DNA of 64,000 bases from Epinephelus fuscoguttatus (GCF_011397635.1 NC_064772.1:7827035-7891034), one strand, 5' to 3'; positions 1-10,489 are shown, numbered from the stretch's first letter. Program-made: numbers and translations. Notes: generated by a model not told the origin, from the letters alone.

Positions 1-17
1 GCTCTGTTTATCAAAGG

Positions 18-300
18 AACAGTGTGTAGGATTAAGAGGCTTCTAGCAAAGAAAATTGCTGATTGCAACCAGCTGAATCTTCTCCATGTGCAAAGCTTAA
101 ACTCCTGGTTAGGATTCCATCAGTGTTTGTTGTTGAGGAGGTTTTAACAGGGAGCCAAATCACCCAAAGAGGTCTCCTCCTCTCCAAAACACATGAACAA
201 GGGATCACATTTGTAAAACCGTGTGTAGGATCCATACTAAGAGTGTGTGTGTGGACAAAAGCTGAAAATGGCATGCACCAAAAAAATCACCAGTTTCCCC
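18..300 (-). repeat. Decayed MITE end plus Harbinger-like element end
   Basis: This stretch matches, in reverse complement, the right part of the nested repeat near 34000-34297. It starts with the 'cagtgtgtaggatt' MITE end and includes a 'ggaggttttaac' block and a 'gctgaaaatggc' block that also occur there. It is a diverged copy, and its other boundary is unclear. No coding sequence is supported here. Confidence 0.6.
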
Positions 301-380
301 CGACTCCAAAATGTTTGTATGCACGGGTCAGAGTTTTGCTACAGGTGCACACATTCTCCCTTAAAGTTGTTTTTTATCAG

Positions 381-547
381 GGCGCCCACTAGCTCACCTA
401 GTAGAGCGGGCACCCCATGTACAAAGGCTTTGTCCCTGCTGTAGCAGTTCCAACTCTTCCAACTCTGGCCCTTTGCTGCATGTCATCCTCTCTCTCTCTC
501 TCCCCATTTCATGCGGTACTTTCCTATCTAATAAAGGCAAAAATGCC
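381..547 (+). repeat. tRNA-derived SINE
   Basis: The head looks like a tRNA promoter: a box A-like 'tagctcacctagtagagcgg' lies about 40 bases before a degenerate box B. The body has the 'ctttgctgcatgtcatcc' and CT-rich run seen in a widespread fish SINE, and the end is 'aataaaggcaaaaatgcc'. The family name is not assigned. No clear target duplication was found. Confidence 0.7.
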
Positions 548-983
548 ATCAGAGTAATCTTCCAAAAAAAAGTGTTTCTATTGATCACAACTTTTGCATG
601 GGAAGTGGCATGCATGTCTTTCAGGCCCTGTTCTGTGTGTATGCAACATTTATAGATGAGGTAGTAATTAAAACTGGTAAAAATACTGAATCAAGCATTT
701 TCACATTAAAAATCTGTTTCTCTGACACTGTGCAGATCGTTGCAGGTGGCCTGCCAACTACAGTGGCTGACACGACAATGCGAATGGTCCTGTCTATAAC
801 CAGTGTTTAGTTTGTCTGTTCTGTGCTACTGTAGACACATGCCGATGCAACATGGTGGACTCCGTGGCCGAGGACTCAACCAGCAGCCAAAATATTAACA
901 AGTGTTTTTCTGCTGATTTCAATTAAGAGATCCCCATCAGTCCTTGCTTTGACAAATTTCCCCATTTCTAGACTTGATCTTAC
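548..983. other. No gene recognised; 3' side of gene A
   Basis: I see no exon, repeat family or RNA gene that I can support. The transmembrane exon of gene A should lie to the left of 984, but no hydrophobic exon with splice sites is recognisable here, so it is either lost or outside the window. Confidence 0.5.
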
Positions 984-1274
984 CTTTCTTTATCCTCAGA
1001 AAGGTGTTGGTTACATATGTCTCCTCACCATCACTGAGCTCACAGGTGTATATCCCGTCCTGATCTGAAGATACGTCCTGCAGTGTGAGGCTGCCTGACT
1101 CAGACACACTCTTCACCTGCTGCCTCCACTCCTCTGACACTGTGTAGGGGACGTTGGCCCTGGTCTGGTTCAGGATGATCTGACTGTAGTTGAACCTCCA
1201 GATGAGGTCTGTTAGTGAAGCGTTTGAGGCAGTGCAGGGGATTGTTGTTTCAGTGTCTGAACTATTGACAGAAG
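984..1274 (-). CDS. Gene A second IgV exon
   Basis: A 291-nt exon, phase 1 at both ends, with acceptor 'catttcag' and donor 'GTAAGATC'. It encodes an IgV fold with the first Cys in 'TIPCTAS', the core Trp in 'LIWRFNY' and the second Cys in 'DQDGIYTCELS', the usual D-x-G-x-Y-x-C motif. The frame is open throughout. It is very similar to the same exon in genes C and D, less so to gene B. Confidence 0.8.
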
Positions 1275-1376
1275 CTGAAATGATTCAACACAAACATGTA
1301 AAGAAGTTATGACATATCTGGTATTTCTTAACAGAATCTGGTTCCAGATTAAATCAGTCTTCTTAGAAACACTTAC

Positions 1377-1637
1377 TTTGTTTGAACAAACTGGCTGTCC
1401 TCTTGTTTATGCGAGTGCTGACAGTGCAGCTGTAGACCAGATCAGTAACTGAAAGTATCAGAGAACTGTTAATATTGTAGAGCTGCTGTTCAGTCTGATG
1501 GACTGTGGTTTTGTTCTGGCGGGTCACATTGGATGGAGGGTTGGTGGACCAGGTGAGCTGAGGCTCAGGGTAGATCCCCTCTGAGCTGCAGGTGATCCTG
1601 TTTTCCACCTGCTGAATGTTGACTTTAATAACTGGAG
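1377..1637 (-). CDS. Gene A IgC exon
   Basis: A 261-nt exon, phase 1 at both ends, with acceptor 'tttctgcag' and donor 'GTAAGT'. It encodes a C-type Ig domain: first Cys in 'RITCSSEG', Trp in 'PQLTWST' and second Cys in 'LVYSCTVS'. Several N-glycosylation sequons are present (for example NKT). It has the same length as the IgC exons of genes B and C. Confidence 0.8.
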
Positions 1638-2029
1638 CTGCAGAAAAAACAAGGAAACTAGAATTACTGCCTCGTGGATGTATGCCTCTGCGAACTATTC
1701 AGGTTGCACTTACAGTTTACATCCATGTCTGATTAGACTTTTACGTAAACATGACAGTTGACGGTGTTTCAGTTATGGATGTTGCAAGGAAGGTACATAT
1801 TCTAAAACGTGGATACTTCATATCTATCTTCAATCCAGCAGCACAGAAGATCTATACAATCAGCACAGTTTCAAGGTGGACACCCAAGATTGGAGTCACC
1901 AGTTCAGTATCTGACCAAATGTCTCCACTTCAGAATAACGTCCAGAAATGTGTGATGTCACAGTGAAGTTCACTTTTAACCTTTTAGATGTAAAATATCA
2001 GCACTTCAGTTTTTTATCCTATTAGACAT
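1638..2029. other. Gene A intron sequence
   Basis: Intron upstream of the IgC exon. Apart from the splice acceptor tract at its left edge I see no gene or classified repeat. Confidence 0.5.
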
Positions 2030-2610
2030 TTGTGTGAAATTTTGTCATTACTTAAATATATGAATTAGTGAGTTATGGCCAAAAACATACTTTGTGAGGT
2101 CACAGTGACCTTGATCTTTGACCACCAAATTTTTATACTTGAGCCTAAGTGAACATTTGTGCCAAATTTGAGGAAACCTTCTTAAAGCCTTTTAGAGATA
2201 TTGCATTCCTGAGAATGAGATGGATGCAAGGTCACAGAGACCTTTACCTTTGACGGCTAAATTTTAATCAGTTTATTGTTAATGTTGCGCCAAACTTGAG
2301 GAAAGTCCCTCAAGGTGCTCTTGAGGTATCACATCCATGAGAATGACATGGGCAAGGTCACAGTGACCACCAAATTCTAATCAGTTCATCACTGAGTCCA
2401 AGTGGGTGTTTGTGCCAAGTTTGAAGAAAATCCCTCAAAGTGTTTTTGAGATATTGCGTTCATGAGAATGACACTTAAGCGAGGTCACAGTGAATTTGAC
2501 CATTGACCACAACATTCTCCACTGTTTATTCCTGAGTCCAAGTGGACGTTTGTGCCAAATCTGAAGAAATTCCCTCGAGTGTTAATTGTGTTAATGAGAA
2601 TAAAATGAAT
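2030..2610 (+). repeat. Tandem repeat of about 127 bp with ERE-like palindromes
   Basis: Four to five degenerate copies of a unit that includes 'ggtcacagtgacc', 'caaatt..aatcagttcat', 'tgagtccaagtggacg', 'tttgtgccaaatttgaag' and 'gagatattgcgttcatgag'. The palindromic core starts at 2097, 2229, 2355 and 2482, giving spacings of 132, 126 and 127 bases. Two cores (2097-2111 and 2355-2369) keep GGTCA-cag-TGACC exactly. Similar repeats are widespread in fish genomes. It lies within a gene A intron. Confidence 0.85.
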
Positions 2611-2668
2611 GGACAACATGAAAACGTAATGCCTCCTATGATTAGCACCAGTGTGGAGGCATGAAAAT

Positions 2669-2985
2669 CCATCCATCCACCCATCTTCTAACCGCTTCAT
2701 CCTCTTGAGGGTCACGGGAGGGCCGACACAGGGCTGACACATAGAGACAGACAACCATTCACGCTCACATTCACATCTACGGACAATTTATAGTTATCAA
2801 TTAACCTAATCCCCAACCTGCATGTCTTTGGACTGTGGGAGGAAGCCGGAGTGCCCGGAGAGAACCCATGCTGACATGGGGAGAACATGCAAACTCCGCA
2901 CAGAAGGGCTCCCACGCCCAGGATCGAACCGGGAACCCTCTTGCTGTGAGGCGACAGTGCTAACCACCACACCACCGTGCCACCC
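2669..2985 (-). repeat. tRNA-derived SINE, Mermaid/DANA-like
   Basis: Reverse-complement copy of the SINE also found at 12527, 29517, 53701 and 60125. It has box A- and box B-like head sequences ('gtggtggttagcac', 'ggttcgatcc'), a conserved 'gtttgcatgttctcccc' core and a TGGA-type tail. It is flanked by 13-base near-identical target duplications, GAGGCATGAAAAT (2656-2668) and GAGGCATGACAAT (2986-2998). Compared with the other copies it lacks roughly 75 internal bases. The family name is from memory of fish SINEs and is tentative. Confidence 0.8.
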
Positions 2986-2998
2986 GAGGCATGACAAT

Positions 2999-3739
2999 GA
3001 TTAGCTTAATATAAAATGGCTTTAGATGTGGTAATGTGAGAAATAACAGTTAATTGTCGTGAAAATGTACATCAACTGGGCCCCCAAAGCTTAAGTTCCT
3101 GTAGTTTTAGTGTGTATTCACTGCTCATGCTAATTACAACAGTTCTTTTTCTCTTTATTCCAAACCAAGCAAAGGTGTAATGTGTCTCTTCAGGGAGGTC
3201 CTGTTCGTATCAAATGGAAAAATACCAAGATTTATTTTTTGTGTGTATGAGAATTACAACTTTTTCATGCTGATCCTTCATGATAACTGGCAGTCTTATT
3301 CTATTTGCAGTGAATATTATGAGTTTCTCACAAAAGTGAATGAACTTTTCTGTTTTGTAATAATCACATTAAAATAGTTGACACTTTTAGTCATCTGTTT
3401 AGTGTTGTTCTGGAGCTGTTTCGTTCACAAATCTCACCATGTGACTTCATGTTTTACAGCTATGAGAAGCTAATTCTGTTGCACATTGCATTGTGGGACA
3501 ACGGTTTGGCTCAGCATGAAATAGTATGTATAAGAAACCACATGCTGTCAGTATGGAATATGTATCTGTATAATAGTATGTACATTATTCATACACAACA
3601 TAGGTCAGTTAGTGGCTGTGACAGAGAAAACCAAGTATCAATTAATATGTCCACCCCATTATATGATAGACTAAACAACAGAAACATTTTTTCTGTGTAA
3701 TGCAACACAGTTTAACAGCAGCACAAACTGCAGCGTTTG
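2999..3739. other. Gene A intron, nothing recognised
   Basis: AT-rich intron sequence between the SINE and the first-IgV relic. The short open frames here have no recognisable product. Confidence 0.5.
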
Positions 3740-3846
3740 AGTGTTTCTTGTTGTCACCTGAGTCCAGTTAAGGGCCAAACCTTTACCGGCCTGGAAGCTG
3801 CACAGTAAGATGCAGCTCCCCATTAAAGCACAGGACACCTCATCAT
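3740..3846 (-). pseudogene. Relic of gene A first IgV exon
   Basis: The minus-strand translation contains 'DDEVSCALMGSCILLCSF' followed by 'LNWTQVTT', matching the start of the first IgV exons of genes B and C (SEVSCVFMEGCILPCTF, HWMQLTTE). After that the similarity stops and the frame ends at a stop about 40 codons on. The acceptor AG seen in B and C is missing, so this exon should not be functional. Confidence 0.7.
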
Positions 3847-3942
3847 CAAAAAAAGAGTACCTTTCAAAACAGTGTTGCTTTGTAAAAAAAAAAAACAAAA
3901 AAACAAAAAAAAAACAAATAATCTTCAGTGAAAGCATGTCTG

Positions 3943-3944
<2 letters not shown>

Positions 3945-3992
<48 letters not shown>

Positions 3993-3996
3993 TTTT
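3945..3996. repeat. (TA)n microsatellite with poly-T
   Basis: About twenty TA dinucleotides followed by a run of T. Confidence 0.95.
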
Positions 3997-4228
3997 AACA
4001 AATATTAAACTGATTTCTCCATTTCTCACACCTGTGTGTTTTTAAAGGAGGTAAAACCCTCTCTGATTTCATAAGAAAAAGGGATATGAATAAAATCATA
4101 AAAACAGACAAAATCTTATTTAGCAGAAATGTGATTATCTGACTTTTCTTATAATTCTCTCATATAATTTCTCGAATCTCACAGCCCATCAGACCTCTCC
4201 TGCAAACCCTTCTGGGAGGGTTGCGTAT

Positions 4229-4470
4229 TCCAAGATTTTTTTTTATATATCTAACCAAATATTCTGTCAGGTCAAAAAAGGACATCTTTAATTTTTGTAT
4301 ATACTTGTACATGAACACATTAAAGGAAATGGCCACTTAAGAATGAAAATACAGACAGTACTTAACTGACCCTCATGCCGACAAGAAGTCCAGTGTAGTT
4401 TTTTAATCCACAGATCCACAGATTATTTGGTTAGATATATAAAAAAAAAAAAGTGGCCATTTCCTTTAAC
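4229..4470. repeat. Inverted-repeat element (MITE-like)
   Basis: Two nested inverted repeats: 'tatatctaaccaaata' near 4243 pairs with its reverse complement near 4424, and 'ttaaaggaaatggccactt' near 4320 pairs with its reverse complement ending near 4470. This suggests a small foldback or MITE, possibly two overlapping ones. Superfamily not determined. Confidence 0.6.
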
Positions 4471-4760
4471 ATTAAAGGGACAGTGTGTAGGATTCTCTCC
4501 CATCTAACCTTAAAATCGTTTTTTTGCATTCAAACGGATAGCGCACTCTAGCGCCTCACTGTTTCAAATGTGTATTGCAACTAAGGTAGCCGCTGTGTAC
4601 CAAAAAGCAAAATAGTGAATTATACCTGTCGAGAAGAAAGCAGGCAATGTCAGCGTCCCTTTTAAAACCTTTCTCCTTCAGCAGCTCTTTCCACCTGGGA
4701 AAGGCTACCCCAATGTTGACCCCATTTTTTAATTCGCCAGTCACATTGTCTTATTGATTC
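4471..4760 (-). repeat. MITE fragment with a short coding remnant
   Basis: Starts with 'ttaaagggacagtgtgtagg', the terminal motif of the MITE family also at 31812 and 55093. On the minus strand 4556-4744 there is a 62-codon frame with 'GVAFPRWKELLKEKGFK' and 'ADIACFLLDRY', a peptide pattern I associate with repeat-borne proteins in fish. The full protein is not present, and its function is unknown to me. Confidence 0.5.
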
Positions 4761-4784
4761 CCTTTTGCACTTTCTTGGCGACGA

Positions 4785-5127
4785 GGATCAAACTATCCAA
4801 GTGAATAAAGTTTATTCAGCGGGTGCTGCTGTGAGTCCCTCCACCGTCCCAAGTGAATAAACTTTGTTCACTTGGATAGTTTGATCCTTGATTGATGGAG
4901 TTATGTGGATTTCATAAGCTGACAAATTAAAAGGATTTATGTTATAACAGAGCAACAAGCAAACACATTTTTTTCTATGCAACTGTAATATTTGTAACTT
5001 GAATAAGTAATAAATTCAGAGTTATTTAACATTAAGGAGTAGTTACATTTATTTTACATTACATTTGGTTACATTTAGTTACATTTATAAGTTACATCTG
5101 GCCCTCTGAGGGCAGCCATTATGCTTT
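4785..5127 (+). mobile_element. hAT right-half fragment with stem-loop
   Basis: This segment matches 32317-32600 of the internally deleted hAT element at 31939. It starts inside the same inverted repeat ('atcaaactatccaagtgaat'), here with an extra loop of about 45 bases including 'gtgctgctgtgagtccc', and runs through the 'gttacatttagttacattt' stretch to 'ggcagccattatgc'. Both element ends are missing. Confidence 0.7.
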
Positions 5128-5324
5128 AACACATAACATCCAAATATCTGAACAATTAGATATCTTTTTTTTTTTTTTTTTTTTAGTTTGAGTGTAAATC
5201 TATTTATTGTATTTCCTGTTGTTCTTGCCTCTTCTGGTGAAAGTAACCTAGACAACACTATGTACCAACTTTAAACATGTCTGTTCAGGCTGGAAATCAG
5301 ACGGGCTGTGAATGTCTCACTCAC

Positions 5325-5391
5325 CTCCTTTTGCAAGACTCAGCAGAAAGGTCAGGACCACCACCAACACGACGCACTTGACCCCAGTCAT
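5325..5391 (-). CDS. Gene A leader (signal peptide) exon
   Basis: ATG at 5391, 22 codons plus one base, then donor GTGAGT. It encodes a signal peptide: MTGVKCVVLVVVLTFLLSLA, then KG. Phase 1 end, matching the phase 1 start of the first IgV exon. It is a clear paralogue of the leader exons at 28428 and 47042. Confidence 0.75.
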
Positions 5392-5799
5392 CCTTCTGTT
5401 ACACTTCCTCTGTCGACACTGTACATTGTACTGGACAGAATGTAAATCTACAACACACCAAGGCCACCAAACTGGTCTGACTTGTTATCTGTTTTGAAAT
5501 TTTAAGTGAGTGGAAATCATAAATCAGGGCTGACTCCTTATTGAACTTTAGGAGTGGACTGAGTCACCTTTACGTCCTTTTACTAAATATCCATATAATT
5601 ATAATAACTTTTATTTTAAAATTGTACAAAATCGAAATCAAATTACAATGATGAAAATGAGGATTTAGTGGATCATAGATACAGACAGCAGGCTTTAAAA
5701 ATTAGCACTATAATCTTAAAATATATCCTGAAGATCACAGGTAACCAGTGAATGGAAGTGAAGATTGGTGTGATGTGTTAACGTCTCTAAGTATGCACT
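5392..5799. other. Upstream of gene A; no feature recognised
   Basis: Presumed 5' untranslated region and promoter side of gene A. I could not identify a convincing core promoter or a repeat here. Confidence 0.4.
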
Positions 5800-6715
5800 G
5801 AAAGCCTGTTAGCAGTGTTGTGTTATGTAGTTATAGACTTCGGATGTTTTGCCTGCTGATACTGTTTCTGCACCATTGACTGTCATTAAGGGTTGCCTAT
5901 CTAAAACCATTAAAGACTGAGGGTGAGATTAGCTTCAGATGGTGTACTGTAGCTTCCAAGACTGCTCTGTGTATCGGGTCCCTTTCTGCAGCTGTACAAT
6001 CTCATCTTAGAATTCTTGGTGTTATATTTGTTCAGGCTTTGTACTTAGATCAACATATCAAATAGGTTACCTGTACATGTTTCTTCAGTTTAAGAAACAA
6101 TGCCAGACCCAGTCTGTTCACAACCTGAGCTAGTAATCATCAGCACGCTTTTATATCATCAGTTCTGGACGACTGCAGTTCTCCTTTCACCTGCCTCAGC
6201 AAGTCGTCCAGAAAATTGCTGCATGGCTGTTGACCAGTTCCTGCAGGATGACTCACATAACACCCATCTTATCCTCTTTACAGTGGCTTCCCATTATGTT
6301 CAGAATACATTATAACTTTCTCTTATAGCCCTGCATGGTCAGGCATCTGTGGACATCTCTGACCTGCTCCATCCTTATATCACATGTTGGTCACTTTGGT
6401 TTTCTGATCAAGGCTTAATGGTTGTTTCTCATGCTCAGTTAAAAACAGAAGGTGATTGTGCCTTTAAAGGTGTGGCCCCAACACTGTGGAACATCATTCC
6501 TATAGTAACGTGATCTATGGTCTCTGCTGATGTCTTGAAAAACAGCTTAAAAATCATTTACTCAAACTGGCTTAAATTTATGTGTTTGAAAAGTCTGTTG
6601 TTTATGTTTTATTGGTTGTTTCTTCTGTTTTTATAATCTTATTTTTATTACTCTTATACTATTGTTGTGAAGCACTTTTGGATCTTGCTCTGTGAAAGGT
6701 GCTATATTAAATAAC
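5800..6715 (+). mobile_element. L2/Rex1-type LINE 3' end, strongly decayed
   Basis: Broken translations recall the C-terminal end of an L2/Rex1-type ORF2, including the sequence 'gccccaacactgtggaac' for the A-P-x-L-W-N motif. The 3' end has 'tgtgaagcacttttggatct' and 'gtgctatattaaata', the usual tail motif of these LINEs. No continuous frame survives. Confidence 0.65.
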
Positions 6716-7539
6716 TTACTTTAATACCAGATTATAGAGTGTTGCAATAGTTGAATGCTGAGGTCATTAAAATTTTATTTAATGTGAAAAAGAAAGGAAG
6801 GCCCTCATCTTGGTCAAATGTCTCAGTTCCTCAAATCACAATGCACCATTTGAGTCATCAGCATAACGCTCTGGGCCAAAAACAACACTGATTGTAGGTT
6901 TTGGGCTATTTTAACAGAGAACATCACATAAATTAAGAATAGCTATATGTTGTTTTCATGACCTAAGAAAGTTCAATCAGAATTTCTGAACATGAGCTAC
7001 TCTTTCTCAGAGACAGAAACCAGAGAAGTAAGTCTCCAACTTTGGATGTTGTAAGTATAAAGTCTGGAGCTGCTCCATAGACAGTAAACGGGAGACTGAT
7101 TTTGTTTGTTTTGTTTTTATACCCAAATGTGCTTTATTCTGTTGTAGTGTTCTCAGCTCTGTAACAGAAGATGTACCCATGTACCCAGAACATTGCTCTG
7201 GGTGCCTTTTGGACTTTCGATTGAGTTGTTTACAACTACAAATATTTTATTGTATATATTATATATATATTCTTAGACCATAGGAATACCAATGTGTAGA
7301 TTTCTAAAATGCTTCTGCTGAAGGGATATAAGGTGTAATAATAACAATAATAATAATAACAGTAAAAAGGAGAAGAAGAAGAAGAAGAAACATTATTTAT
7401 ATAACACCTTTCATACAAGAAGTGCAGCACAAAGTGCTTTACAACAAGAGCATGAAAATAGACACAATGAACATAAAACAGACTAACAAAAAATTCATAA
7501 GATGAAATAAATCATGAAAAATCATAAATCATGACATCA
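6716..7539. other. No gene recognised; short simple repeats
   Basis: Contains simple repeats around 7337-7390 (TAA-rich then GAA-rich) next to 'cacaaagtgctttacaac', which resembles a LINE or SINE tail. Otherwise nothing is supported. Confidence 0.5.
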
Positions 7540-8045
7540 TTAAAGGGCCAGTGTGTAAAATGGGTTGAAAACAGTGACATCAGTGGTCAAATTCTAGATT
7601 GCAGGGCTCACTCGCTCACCCCTCCCGGGTAAGTGACGGAGCCTCGTAGGGACAAAAAGCCTTGCGCATGAGTTTTTCAGGAGTAGGTCTATCTAGCGAC
7701 GAGGTGAATGTTTATTTAGAAATCTAAGCCATGTTACGATATTGTAATGAATCCCTCACGAGCAGGAGACCAGAGGAGCGTTTGGGAAAAAGGCCCGTTT
7801 ATTTGAGCACTCCAGAAACTCCGGTAACACTCCAGGGGGTAAAAGACTCCGTCCCAAACTCTGACTCTTCTGGCGTAACACACACACTCCATAACTTTAC
7901 ACACATACTCGTTTACCATGCCGAGTGGGGACCCCCTCCCCTCTTTGCTCAATCTCCAGCCCGCACACTGACTGACAGCGTAGCTGGTAAATAGAGCTCA
8001 GCTGTTTATTTAGTCTAGCGATATCTCCGGACTATAGTAGCTGCA

Positions 8046-8332
8046 ATGGACGACTTTGAACGCGATTTTGAAGAGTTTCTTGTAGCGGACACAGACCCAG
8101 AGCCATACCTGTTTGAGCTGGAGCATACAGATGAGGAACTCCATGTGTTTGATGCTGAGCGGGCGAGAAGAGAGGCTGAATGCACAGAATGGGATTCGGT
8201 GCTACTGCTACCATCGTTGGGGAGATGTATCATTAGGAGGAAAAGCGCCGCAGAGAGTGCATCACAAGGAGTGAAGTTGCGTCTTCTTTTCCTCGCAGAT
8301 GACGGTTCGGGTTCATTCTCTCCTGTTGCATG
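8046..8332 (+). CDS. Repeat-borne first exon, unknown product
   Basis: An ATG in good context (gctgcaATGG) opens 95 codons rich in acidic residues: MDDFERDFEEFLV, then DTDPEPYLFELEHTDEEL, then basic and hydrophobic residues. The frame ends exactly at a consensus donor, TG|GTAAGT at 8333. I infer a first coding exon carried by the transposon. The PEPYxFE...TDEEL pattern resembles proteins repeated in fish genomes, but I cannot name the family with confidence. The downstream exons are not visible, and the Tc1 insertion may have separated them. Confidence 0.4.
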
Positions 8333-8564
8333 GTAAGTGTGGTCCATTCGCAAACTTTATAACTAAAAAAATTTTTCACTACTCTCTATCGACGAACTAC
8401 TAACAGTCTCTGCTGTTTCCTCCTCCTTCTTCCTTCCTTCTGCTGTCTTCGTTGGTTCATTTATACACGCGAAACGCTTTCTCTGGCTGGCTGGATTGTC
8501 CGCTTGGGCTGCCTTACATACATGGCGGCACAAGATGGCGACCTCTCTAAAGCAAGGCCCTTGC

Positions 8565-8621
<57 letters not shown>
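8565..8621. repeat. (TA)n microsatellite
   Basis: Two TA runs separated by 'tgtatg', ending at the TA target site of the Tc1 insertion. Confidence 0.95.
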
Positions 8622-8624
<3 letters not shown>

Positions 8625-8627
<3 letters not shown>

Positions 8628-10251
8628 TACAGGCCAAAAGTTTGGACACACCTTCTCATTCAATGCGTTTTCTTTATTTTCATGACTATTTACATTGTAG
8701 ATTCTCACTGAAGGCATCAAAACTATGAATGAACACATGTGGAGTTATGTACTTAACAAAAAAAGGTGAAATAACTGAAAACATGTTTTATATTCTAGTT
8801 TCTTCAAAATAGCCACCCTTTGCTCTGATTACTACTTTGCACACTCTTGGCATTCTCTCCATGAGCTTCAAGAGGTAGTCACCTGAAATGGTTTCCACTT
8901 CACAGGTGTGCCTTATCAGGGTTAATTAGTGGAATTTCTTGCTTTATCAATGGGGTTGGGACCATCAGTTGTGTTGTGCAGAAGTCAGGTTAATACACAG
9001 CCGACAGCCCTATTGGACAACTGTTAAAATTCATATTATGGCAAGAACCAATCAGCTAACTAAAGAAAAACGAGTGGCCATCATTACTTCAAGAAATGAA
9101 GGTCAGTCAGTCCGGAAAATTGCAAAAACTTTAAATGTGTCCCCAAGTGGAGTCGCAAAAACCATCAAGCGCTACAACGAAACTGGCACACATGAGGACC
9201 GACCCAGGAAAGGAAGACCAAGAGTCACCTCTGCTTCTGAGGATAAGTTCATCCGAGTCACCAGCCTCAGAAATCGCAAGTTAACAGCAGCTCAGATCAG
9301 AGACCAGATGAATGCCACACAGAGTTCTAGCAGCAGACCCATCTCTAGAACAACTGTTAAGAGGAGATTGCGCGAATCAGGCCTTCATGGTCAAATAGCC
9401 GCTAGGAAACCACTGCTATGGAGAGGCAACAAGCAGAAGAGATTTGTTTGGGCCAAGAAACACAAGGAATGGACATTAGACCAGTGGAAATCTGTGCTTT
9501 GGTCTGATGAGTCCAAATTTGAGATCTTTGGTTCCAACCGCCGTGTCTTTGTGAGACGAGAACAGGTGAACGGATGGATTCCACATGCCTGGTTCCCACT
9601 GTGAAGCATGGAGGAGGAGGTGTGATGGTGTGGGGGTGTTTTGCTGGTGACACTGTTGGGGATTTATTCAAAATTGAAGGCACACTGAACCAGCATGGCT
9701 ACCACAGCATCTTGCAGCGACATGCCATCCCATCCGGTTTGCGTTTAGTTGGACGATCATTTATTTTTCAACAGGACAATGACCCCAAACACACCTCCAG
9801 GCTGTGTAAGGGCTATTTGACCAAGAAGGAGAGTGATGGAGTGCTGCGGCAGATGACCTGGCCTCCACAGTCACTGGATCTGAACCCAATCGAGATGGTT
9901 TGGGGTGAGCTGGACCGCAGAGTGAAGGCAAAGGGGCCAACAAGTGCTAAACACCTCTGGGAACTCCTTCAGGACTGTTGGAAAACCATTTCAGGTGACT
10001 ACCTCTTGAAGCTCATGGAGAGAATGCCAAGAGTGTGCAAAGCAGTAATCAGAGCAAAGGGTGGCTATTTTGAAGAAACTAGAATATAAAACATGTTTTC
10101 AGTTATTTCACCTTTTTTTGTTAAGTACATAACTCCACATGTATTCATTCATAGTTTTGATGCCTTCAGTGAGAATCTACAATGTAAATAGTCATGAAAA
10201 TAAAGAAAACGCATTGATGAGAAGGTGTGTCCAAACTTTTGGCCTGTACTG
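8625..10251 (+). mobile_element. Tc1/mariner element, complete, copy 1
   Basis: Ends are 'cagtacaggccaaaagtttg' and its reverse complement, flanked by TA. The inverted repeats are unusually long, about 270 bases: the left repeat (8625 to about 8899) mirrors the right one (about 9985-10251), which includes the last roughly 35 codons of the transposase and the 3' untranslated part. A second copy of the family starts at 63075 in the opposite orientation. The transposase has one frameshift. Confidence 0.9.
9038..10089 (+). pseudogene. Tc1-like transposase with one frameshift
   Basis: ATG at 9038 (MARTNQLTKEKRVAII). An N-terminal paired-like helix-turn-helix region (QSVRKIAKTLNVSPSGVAKT) is followed by a GRPR AT-hook-like motif (RPRKGRPR). 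The catalytic triad is visible as D in WSDESKF, D in FQQDNDPKHTS and E in NPIEMVWGELDRR, a DD34E arrangement. The frame breaks near 9552-9565: relative to the copy at 63238 one base is missing in the 'gagacg.agaa' stretch. After the break the second frame is open to the stop at 10089. Family length is about 340 residues, so nothing else is lost. It is inactive as a protein unless the break is a sequencing error. Confidence 0.9.
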
Positions 10252-10489
10252 TATACAAAAGCATAATTATAAGGCTACAAAAACCAAACTAATTTTATTT
10301 TATAGCGATTATACACTTGTATAAACATATTAATGGGTAGAATTTTCAGATTCAGATTCAGATTGACAATAAACCATGCCAAATATTACACACTGGCCCT
10401 TTAAATCATAGAATTGTAAAACTAAAAATCATAAAATCAACTAAGATACAACATTTAAAAAGAATTGTAGCTACGTGAAGCGTATAAAG

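Larger units (their letters stand above)
984..5391 (-). pseudogene. HHLA2-like B7-family gene A, decayed or truncated
   Basis: Leftmost copy of the cluster. Visible parts in transcript order are a leader exon (5325-5391), a relic of the first IgV exon (about 3740-3846), an intact IgC exon (1377-1637) and an intact second IgV exon (984-1274). The relic keeps the opening Cys-rich part and a tryptophan, then runs into unrelated sequence and a stop, and its 3' splice acceptor is gone. All Ig exons are phase 1, so a transcript that skips the relic would still be in frame (leader-IgC-IgV). No transmembrane exon is seen, so the gene may be a pseudogene, encode a secreted product, or continue past the window edge. 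The family call rests on the IgV-IgC-IgV order seen complete in genes B and C; a general B7/butyrophilin relative is the alternative. Confidence 0.65.
7540..10403 (+). mobile_element. DNA transposon, non-autonomous, with Tc1 inserted
   Basis: Terminal inverted repeats 'ttaaagggccagtgtgtaaa' (left) and its complement 'acactggccctttaa' (right end near 10403), flanked by an ATCAT direct repeat. The left 200 bases match the right end of the element at 44687-45900 in inverted orientation. Inside are a short coding exon (8046-8332), microsatellites and a complete Tc1 element (8625-10251). An unrelated 276-base block at 7743-8018 is bounded by CGATAT direct repeats and may be another insertion. Superfamily not determined. 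Confidence 0.65.

Noticed and set aside
381..430. A functional tRNA gene
   Set aside because: Box A and B resemblance is there but no cloverleaf with a full acceptor stem can be drawn, and the body is that of a SINE.
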